Of a stretch of DNA of 64,000 bases, positions 58,802-64,000 are shown piece after piece. Positions within the stretch are counted from its first letter, which is position 1. Every line of letters starts with the position of its first letter. Source of the DNA: Phycisphaerales bacterium (lineage in GTDB: Bacteria > Planctomycetota > Phycisphaerae > Phycisphaerales > UBA1924). The notes beneath the pieces were generated by a model that was not told where the DNA came from, made no database searches, and worked only from the letters and a program-made list of their open reading frames with translations. Position numbers and translations under genes: made by a program. Location of the stretch: positions 50,291 to 114,290 of the forward strand of contig CAJPFG010000027.1 of NCBI GenBank assembly GCA_905339235.1, given 5' to 3'.

Positions 58802-59521
58802 ATGCAGACTGTCATCGCTAACCGTTTTCGGCTGAGTGAGGAATGCTTCACCCCATCATTCGGAGAAGCAAGACTTGGTTATGATGTTGTGCAAGAGCAG
58901 CGCGTTTGTGTATGGCTGGTTCCATTCAGGCGAAGGCATCTAGCTAGCCATTTCATGCGTGAGGTTCTCTCCCATGCGCAGATGGCTCGAGAGTGCGTTC
59001 CGTGCGTGAGGGCGGTCGGGATCGACGAGAGAACCCGTGTGTGCTATGTGGCAATGGATGTCATCTCAGGCCGACCGTTGTCTGAAATGCCTCCCACGAC
59101 GATTGCGGAAGTGGCGAGAACGGGTATTGCTATCATGGCTTGCGTCGCAGGACTTCACGGTATTGGGCAGGTGCATGGGCGGTTGTGTCCATCCAATGTG
59201 CTACATAGTGTAGGAGGGATGCAATTGTTCGGCCTCGACCTACACGGTATTCAGTTGGTGTCGGAGGTAAACGCCTACGATCGGGGTTATCTATCACAGG
59301 AACAGCTCGCAGGCAAAGAGCCGGGAGCGTCATGCGATTGGCATGCGGTCGCCAAGTGCATACAATGGCTTGTCGGCAGAGTACCACCTGAAGCTAATGC
59401 GATTGCGGTCTTGCAGTTGGAGTCCGAGGTCTCCAACGTGCTTGCGTCTGATCCACGTAGCAGAGCAGAGAAGATGGCCGCTGTCAGGGGGCGGTTGGAG
59501 GCGCTCAATCATGATGCGTGA
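58802..59521 (+). CDS. Protein pseudokinase
   Basis: A 239-residue protein with a kinase-like layout but changed key residues. The strand that should hold the ATP-binding Lys reads RVCVWLVPF, with no Lys. The catalytic loop HRDLKPxN is VHGRLCPSNVL, without the Asp. No DFG follows (LFGLDLHG instead). Later segments (GYLSQEQLAGK, CDWHAVAKCIQWLV) match the activation loop and helix F region. It probably binds a partner rather than phosphorylating. It overlaps the NACHT gene by 11 nt. Confidence 0.8.
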   Translation: MQTVIANRFRLSEECFTPSFGEARLGYDVVQEQRVCVWLVPFRRRHLASHFMREVLSHAQMARECVPCVRAVGIDERTRVCYVAMDVISGRPLSEMPPTTIAEVARTGIAIMACVAGLHGIGQVHGRLCPSNVLHSVGGMQLFGLDLHGIQLVSEVNAYDRGYLSQEQLAGKEPGASCDWHAVAKCIQWLVGRVPPEANAIAVLQLESEVSNVLASDPRSRAEKMAAVRGRLEALNHDA

Positions 59522-62243
59522 TGACGCCAATACGCAGACGTTGTTATCACTACGGCATCGGGTGGACATCTTGGCCCGCTTCGATCTGCGCGATGAGTTG
59601 GCTGAGGAGATACTGCTTGCTGCGGATACCAGGGGGCGTGACCGGGCCAGCGCGGGCACAGTGTCCAGCGAAACCAAATCCGGTATGGAGCACACAGTCA
59701 GAATGGTCGGTAGCGTGGCGGGTTCCGGGCGCGTGAGCGTGGGTGGACACATAGTTGGCGGCGATCTTAATATGTGTGGTAATGCATCCGTAAATCCAAA
59801 CGATGCAAAGCGTACCTACTTCGAACACATTATGAGTTCCTGCGCAGGGTTGGAGGACCGATGGGAAGCTGCGACAGGTGCGCCTATGATGGACATAACT
59901 CTTCTGGATACCTTTGTACCGCCGAATGTGATCGATCGGGTGGCATTTGGTGAAGATCGACTAGGCGGGCGGCATCGAGTTCGGCTCGAAGACATTGAAG
60001 CCAGCGGAGTGGAGGTTGTAGGCGGCTGGGAAGTGGTCCCTATGTCTGTAGTGGAGTATTTGCGGGAGCATAGGTCAGCAGTTATATGCGGTGAGCCTGG
60101 AATGGGAAAGACCTCCTTACTGAAGCACATCGCAATGATGAGGTTGTTGAGAGAAGTATCAGGCGATGTCAACCTCCCGGCGCTGCAGGGACTGATACCG
60201 ATTATGGTATCGGCAGGGCGGTTTGTGGGGAGTAATCATTTCAGTCGTAGCGCGAGTGCGCTGTGGAAGTTTATTGGGGATGAACTAGAGCTATTTCCAG
60301 GGCTTCGTCCGGTAATTGAAGACGCCGCCACGAGAGGGGGTTTATGTATTGCTATTGATGATCTGCATGCTGTCGCAGACCCGAAGGCGCAAGTCACGAT
60401 GGCGCAAGCGATTATCGAGCTGAGTCGATCCTTTCCTGCCAGTCAAGTCGTGGTTGTGTCGCGAAGCCTTAGAGCAGTGGTTCGACAGCTCTTCGTCAAT
60501 GCGAGATTTGCGATAACGGAGCTCATGCCCTTCAGCATTGAGCAAGCCAAGGCCATGGTGGTGCTCTGCGAGGGGCTGGGTATCGGCGGTGGGAGCGCAA
60601 GGCAACTCGAACTGCTGAATGAAATAGTCGGGATGCGGGACCTCCAGGAGGCGTGGTCGTGTCCGGGGGTGTGGATGCAATGCGTGGTTCGATGCCTGGC
60701 GGGGCGCGGTGTCCCCGAGGATCCTCGGCATCTGCATGCCAATGTGGTCACGGATGCGATTGCTCGCTGGCTGTCGGATGACAATGAGCTTGGGTCGCTG
60801 AAGGCGTACGTTGGAATACCCTACCTGCGGAAACAAGATATGGAGGAATGTCTAGCTGCCGCTGCGCATAGAGCGTTTGAGGCGCACGGTGGGTGCAGTA
60901 TCTCGAAGGCCGAGCTAATGGATGTCATTGCGCCGTACCTCGGAGGCGACTGTGGCAAAGCGCAGCGATTGTGCGACTACGTGGATGTCAATGCCGGAGT
61001 TCTACGGAGAGTCGACGGGAGGTACGAGTTTCCGCAGCGTCTCCAGGAGTACCTGGTTGGGAAGTGGCTGGCCAGTCAACCGGATTTCCCTTCAGCAGCA
61101 GCAGACCTATTGGTCGCCGAGCCCGAGAAGTGGGGAAGGGCATTGGAGCGGGCATTGCAGGTCGTCACTCCAGAGGTCGGGATTCTGGCCGTGGAAATGG
61201 TTGGCGACATGGTGGAGATGCGCGAAGGGCAGTCGCAGCGGGCATTGGTTGCTGCTGCTAGCGGGCTTGTTCGACTGCACCAGCGGTTGAAACACTCTCG
61301 ACCGCACCAAACTCGAGTGACCGAGCGAATCGCGCAGGGCTTGGTGCGGCTGCTGGGATCAACTTCTGAGGAGTGGCGCTTGCGGGTGGAAGCCGGTAAC
61401 GTGCTGGGGCGTTTGGGGGACGTCCGAGAAGGGGTGCTGAGTGAGCTTCCGGCCCTTGCGAGGATTCCCGACGGGGTCGTGTGGCTCGATCCTGACAGTA
61501 GCGGGGCAGAGACAGAAGGGTTTAAGTACGCGGTGAAGTATGATTATTGGATGAATCGTTACCTTGTGACCCAGGCCCAATACTACCTGTTTCTCCAGGA
61601 GAATGCGGATCACCCCATGCCAGTTGGTGATCGAAGCTACGGTTGGATGCAGGGAAAGTACCCGAGCGGACTGGCGAACCACCCGGTTGTCCTTGTGTCG
61701 TGGTACGACGCGGTCGCGTATTGTGAGTGGATTACAGTACGATGGCGACTTGCTGGTATTGTACCAGCTGGATACGTGGCGCGACTTCCAACTGAGCCTG
61801 AATGGCTTTTGGCAGCACGGGGGGCAGTGACCCTTCCGAACGGCGTGGCCAACAGGTGGCCGAGGCGGGCGTATCCTTGGGGCGAACTTGCGGACCCCGA
61901 ATGCGGTAATCTCGCGGAGGGAGGCGAGCACCGAGTATATGGCACTACCCCTGTTGGCGCCTATCCGAAGGGAGCGTCACCCTATGGTGTCTACGATATG
62001 GCCGGTAACGTTATGGAATGGCAGAATACGTCGTGGGGCAGCTTTGATGTTCAGGAGGTCGGATTCATTAGCCGGTACGATCTTGAGGATGGAAGAGAAG
62101 CTCGAGATGCAAAGGGGTTACGAAGACTGCGCGGAGGATCCTGGTTGTTCGCCGAGCGTGATGCCAAGTGCGCGTGCAGACTTGACCCGTCGAAAGGATT
62201 TCCAGACGTAGGGTTTAGAGTTGTCATTGCTCCCGCCCTTTAA
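59511..62243 (+). CDS. NACHT-type STAND ATPase with N-terminal amyloid-like motif and C-terminal FGE-like domain
   Basis: A 910-residue protein. Order: a short helical head (1-45), the Gly-rich motif at 66-84, a NACHT ATPase with Walker A GEPGMGKT (194-201) and Walker B GGLCIAIDDLHAV, a helical winged-helix region to about 520, helical repeats to about 650, then a formylglycine-generating-enzyme-like domain (about 650-910; LVTQAQYYLFLQE, LVSWYDAVAYCEW, RLPTEPEWLLAARG, YGVYDMAGNVMEW, LRGGSWLF, VGFRVV). This is a C-type-lectin fold used for sensing in NLR-like proteins. The Gly motif is shared with the 58372 protein. ATG at 59511 or 59514. Confidence 0.9.
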   Translation: MMRDDANTQTLLSLRHRVDILARFDLRDELAEEILLAADTRGRDRASAGTVSSETKSGMEHTVRMVGSVAGSGRVSVGGHIVGGDLNMCGNASVNPNDAKRTYFEHIMSSCAGLEDRWEAATGAPMMDITLLDTFVPPNVIDRVAFGEDRLGGRHRVRLEDIEASGVEVVGGWEVVPMSVVEYLREHRSAVICGEPGMGKTSLLKHIAMMRLLREVSGDVNLPALQGLIPIMVSAGRFVGSNHFSRSASALWKFIGDELELFPGLRPVIEDAATRGGLCIAIDDLHAVADPKAQVTMAQAIIELSRSFPASQVVVVSRSLRAVVRQLFVNARFAITELMPFSIEQAKAMVVLCEGLGIGGGSARQLELLNEIVGMRDLQEAWSCPGVWMQCVVRCLAGRGVPEDPRHLHANVVTDAIARWLSDDNELGSLKAYVGIPYLRKQDMEECLAAAAHRAFEAHGGCSISKAELMDVIAPYLGGDCGKAQRLCDYVDVNAGVLRRVDGRYEFPQRLQEYLVGKWLASQPDFPSAAADLLVAEPEKWGRALERALQVVTPEVGILAVEMVGDMVEMREGQSQRALVAAASGLVRLHQRLKHSRPHQTRVTERIAQGLVRLLGSTSEEWRLRVEAGNVLGRLGDVREGVLSELPALARIPDGVVWLDPDSSGAETEGFKYAVKYDYWMNRYLVTQAQYYLFLQENADHPMPVGDRSYGWMQGKYPSGLANHPVVLVSWYDAVAYCEWITVRWRLAGIVPAGYVARLPTEPEWLLAARGAVTLPNGVANRWPRRAYPWGELADPECGNLAEGGEHRVYGTTPVGAYPKGASPYGVYDMAGNVMEWQNTSWGSFDVQEVGFISRYDLEDGREARDAKGLRRLRGGSWLFAERDAKCACRLDPSKGFPDVGFRVVIAPAL

Positions 62244-62260
62244 TACTATGAGGAACACCC

Positions 62261-62635
62261 ATGCGAGTTATTTCCAAGAATGACGTGAAGAGGCCATTCG
62301 TGGCTCCATTGGGGGAGCAGATATTTGAGATGATAGGACGGCCTCTCGAACTGGGCGGTACTACCAAGCACAGCTTTGTGCACGTCGTGATTCCTGCCAA
62401 AAAGTCCTCGGCAGCGCACTATCACAAGGTGTCGGAGGAAACATACTACGTTCTGAGTGGTCGTGCGCGAATGGCAATTGATGGGAAGACGTTCCAACTC
62501 ATACCTGGTCAAGCGTGCTTGATCATGCCGATGGAGATTCATCAGATTTTCAACGACGAGGAGGAAGACCTTCACTTCCTGACGATTAGTGCGCCGGCGT
62601 GGGTGCCGGAAGACTCTCATTATGTTGAGGAATGA
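62261..62635 (+). CDS. Cupin-domain protein
   Basis: A 124-residue single-domain cupin. Metal ligands are visible: HYH and the Glu in EETYYV of motif 1, and the His in PMEIHQIFND of motif 2, with GRARMAIDGKTFQLIPGQAC between them. It may bind or convert a small molecule, for example one made by the radical SAM enzyme. It starts 17 nt after the NACHT gene and is the last gene of the operon. Confidence 0.88.
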   Translation: MRVISKNDVKRPFVAPLGEQIFEMIGRPLELGGTTKHSFVHVVIPAKKSSAAHYHKVSEETYYVLSGRARMAIDGKTFQLIPGQACLIMPMEIHQIFNDEEEDLHFLTISAPAWVPEDSHYVEE

Positions 62636-62787
62636 GCATTGAAATAGTGCATTTGCGACTACGCGCCGGAGGTAGAGACTCCAAGCATGCGCGCATTCCT
62701 CGGAGCGAAAGTCAGCGTCTTGCAGATTGGAGAGCGTTCCATGAACCGCATCTTGTCGATTGCGTGGCGGCGGCGAAGATCTCGTGC

Positions 62788-63150
62788 ATGAGCACATTCG
62801 AATCGACGGGGGCACGGTGGGCTGGGATCGTTCGGGCGCAGGCGGCGAGCGGCCTGACCGTGGCGGCGTTCTGCGCACATCGCGGCCTTGCGGTCTCGAC
62901 CTTTTATCCGTGGAGGCGGCGGTTGGCGCCGGCCGCGGCCGCGCGTGCCGCGACGCCCGCGCCGGCGTTCGTTGAGGCGATGGTCGCTCCCGCCGATCGT
63001 CCCGATGAGAGCGGCGTGACGATCGTGGTCGGGGCCGGCGGGCCGGGGACGCGGCGGATCCTCGTCGGCCCCGGCTTCGACCCGCGGCTGCTGCTGGACG
63101 TGCTCGACACGCTGGAGCGGGGCGAGGCGGCGGACGGAGCGGCCCCGTGA
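62788..63150 (+). CDS. tnpA: IS66 accessory protein TnpA
   Basis: A 120-residue helix-turn-helix protein (WAGIVRAQAASGLTVAAFCA; GLAVSTFYPWRRRL) followed by an Ala/Pro linker and a small C-terminal domain, as in IS66 Orf1. Its TGA overlaps the tnpB GTG. Confidence 0.88.
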   Translation: MSTFESTGARWAGIVRAQAASGLTVAAFCAHRGLAVSTFYPWRRRLAPAAAARAATPAPAFVEAMVAPADRPDESGVTIVVGAGGPGTRRILVGPGFDPRLLLDVLDTLERGEAADGAAP

Positions 63151-63533
63151 TCGGCCTCCCGTCGTTGTTGCAGCTGGACCAGAGTTCGTCGATGCACGGC
63201 ACGCGGATCTGGCTCGCCGCCCACCCCGCCGACATGCGGTGCGGGTTCGACCGCCTGGCGGACCTGGCCGGGCGGGTGACGGACCAGGACCCCACCTCGG
63301 GGCACCTCTTCCTCTTCCGCTCGCGCGGGGGTGACCGGCTCAAGGTGCTGTACTGGGACCGGGACGGGTACGCGCTGTGGTACAAGCGCCTGGAAGTGGG
63401 CGTGTTCAGGTTCCCCGCCGTCCCCGCCGACGCGGCGTCCGTGGAGCTGCGGGCCAGCGAACTGGCGATGCTGCTGGGCGGGATCGACCTGCGGAGCGTG
63501 CGACGCCTGCCGCGGTACGCGAAGAAAAAATAG
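63147..63533 (+). CDS. tnpB: IS66 accessory protein TnpB
   Basis: A 128-residue protein with the IS66 Orf2 signature: RIWLAAHPADMRCGFDRLAD, HLFLFRSRGGDRLKVLYWDR and GYALWYKRLEVGVFRFP. GTG at 63147 overlaps the tnpA stop (GTGA). It is intact. Confidence 0.95.
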   Translation: MIGLPSLLQLDQSSSMHGTRIWLAAHPADMRCGFDRLADLAGRVTDQDPTSGHLFLFRSRGGDRLKVLYWDRDGYALWYKRLEVGVFRFPAVPADAASVELRASELAMLLGGIDLRSVRRLPRYAKKK

Positions 63534-63590
63534 ATTCTCCCGCACAAGATGGCGCAACCGCGAGGGGACCGGGTGCGAAGAGTTGGCGGC

Positions 63591-64000
63591 ATGGAACGCA
63601 CGCCGCCCCGCATCACGACCCCCACGGCCCCCGCCTCGCTCCCCGACGACCCCGCCGCGCTCAAGGCGCTGATCGCGACGCTGACAGGCCGGATCGACAC
63701 GCTGGAGGCCAGGTCGCAGCACTTCGAGCTGAAGTCGCTCCGCCTGGAGATGGAGCTGCTCAAGTACAAGAAGTGGGTCTACGGCCCGCGGGCCGACACC
63801 CTCGCGTCGCTGAAGGACGTGGCCCAGATGCTGCTGGGCTTCGGCCAGGACCTCGATCAACGCCCGGTCGATCCCGCCGACGCACGGGACGTGATCGCCC
63901 AGGACCCGGACGCCACGCCGGGCGCCCCCGCCCCGTCGCGCCGCGTCCGTCGCGGCCGCAGGAATCTCGGCGCCGACGCCTTCGCGCAGCTCCCCGTCAC
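63591..64000 (+). CDS. tnpC: IS66 transposase TnpC, N-terminal part
   Basis: The 136 codons in the window give the N-terminal coiled region (IATLTGRIDTLEARSQHFEL; EMELLKYKKWVYGPRADTLA) typical of IS66 TnpC, then a Pro/Arg linker. The catalytic DDE core lies beyond the right edge. ATG at 63591. Confidence 0.88.
   Translation, partial: MERTPPRITTPTAPASLPDDPAALKALIATLTGRIDTLEARSQHFELKSLRLEMELLKYKKWVYGPRADTLASLKDVAQMLLGFGQDLDQRPVDPADARDVIAQDPDATPGAPAPSRRVRRGRRNLGADAFAQLPV

Larger units (their letters stand above)
62788..64000 (+). mobile_element. IS66-family insertion sequence (partial, runs off right edge)
   Basis: Three tightly spaced genes (tnpA-like, tnpB, start of tnpC) in the canonical IS66 order. 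I could not find the left terminal repeat; it should lie between 62636 and 62787. GC content rises sharply against the operon to its left, so the element is a separate arrival. Confidence 0.88.

Noticed and set aside
1..64000. CRISPR array, riboswitch, rRNA operon, integrase or reverse transcriptase
   Set aside because: I saw no regularly spaced repeats, conserved riboswitch core, rRNA sequence, tyrosine/serine integrase motifs or YxDD reverse transcriptase.

Overview
The window is high-GC bacterial DNA that reads as a member of the Planctomycetes, probably Phycisphaerae-like. The evidence is: repeated sigma factor plus Ser/Thr kinase gene pairs; membrane proteins ending in a CxxCGYD...CPECG zinc ribbon; a secreted repeat protein ending in two calcium-loop repeats of the NCDGAVNGFDVE type; a GH2 glycosidase; double-VWA membrane proteins; and a full mreBCD set. 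This assignment is inference from gene content, not from a marker-gene comparison.

Positions 1-36000 look like ordinary chromosome. From left to right they hold: an edge-truncated membrane protein with a very long Pro/Gln/Ser-rich tail (minus); trpD; mreB-mreC-mreD; a GlmU-like nucleotidyltransferase/hexapeptide protein; a Phd/ParE-type toxin-antitoxin pair; polA; a zinc-ribbon membrane protein; a GH2 glycosidase; a conserved hypothetical; a double-VWA protein; a DUF1579 protein with a clear terminator; a minus-strand operon of sigma factor, Ser/Thr kinase and histidine kinase; a coiled-coil protein; a second sigma factor/TPR-kinase pair; small hypotheticals including an orphan ThsB-like TIR protein; birA, a HIT protein, mutL and a four-helix membrane protein. 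At least eight starts here have a -10-like hexamer 5-7 nt upstream and no leader, which suggests leaderless transcription.

At 36025-36078 lies the 3' part of a tRNA-Gly(TCC). It is followed by a truncated IS3-family element that has cut a DUF2958 gene. From here to the right edge the content is accessory, and the tRNA fragment looks like one end of an integrated element whose other end is outside the window. The accessory part contains: a membrane-anchored XRE regulator divergent from an LRAT-like protein; a DUF4062-TPR protein; a HAF-like repeat protein; a PfkB-like/AAA+ fusion with a lipoprotein and a small partner; two related winged-helix-like proteins; a third sigma/kinase operon; an operon of secreted ComEC-like hydrolase, DUF2235 hydrolase and three-helix membrane protein; and finally a lower-GC six-gene operon (55961-62635), followed by an IS66 element that runs off the right edge.

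The six-gene operon is the most interesting locus. It encodes a SAH-hydrolase-like NAD-binding protein, a radical SAM enzyme, a small helical protein ending in a Gly-rich motif, a pseudokinase, a NACHT ATPase with an FGE-like C-terminal domain, and a cupin. The small protein and the NACHT protein share a 19-residue motif (13 identities) of the kind that passes an amyloid-like signal between bacterial NLR-like sensors and helical effectors. The reading as a conflict or defence system with two SAM-linked enzymes is inference.
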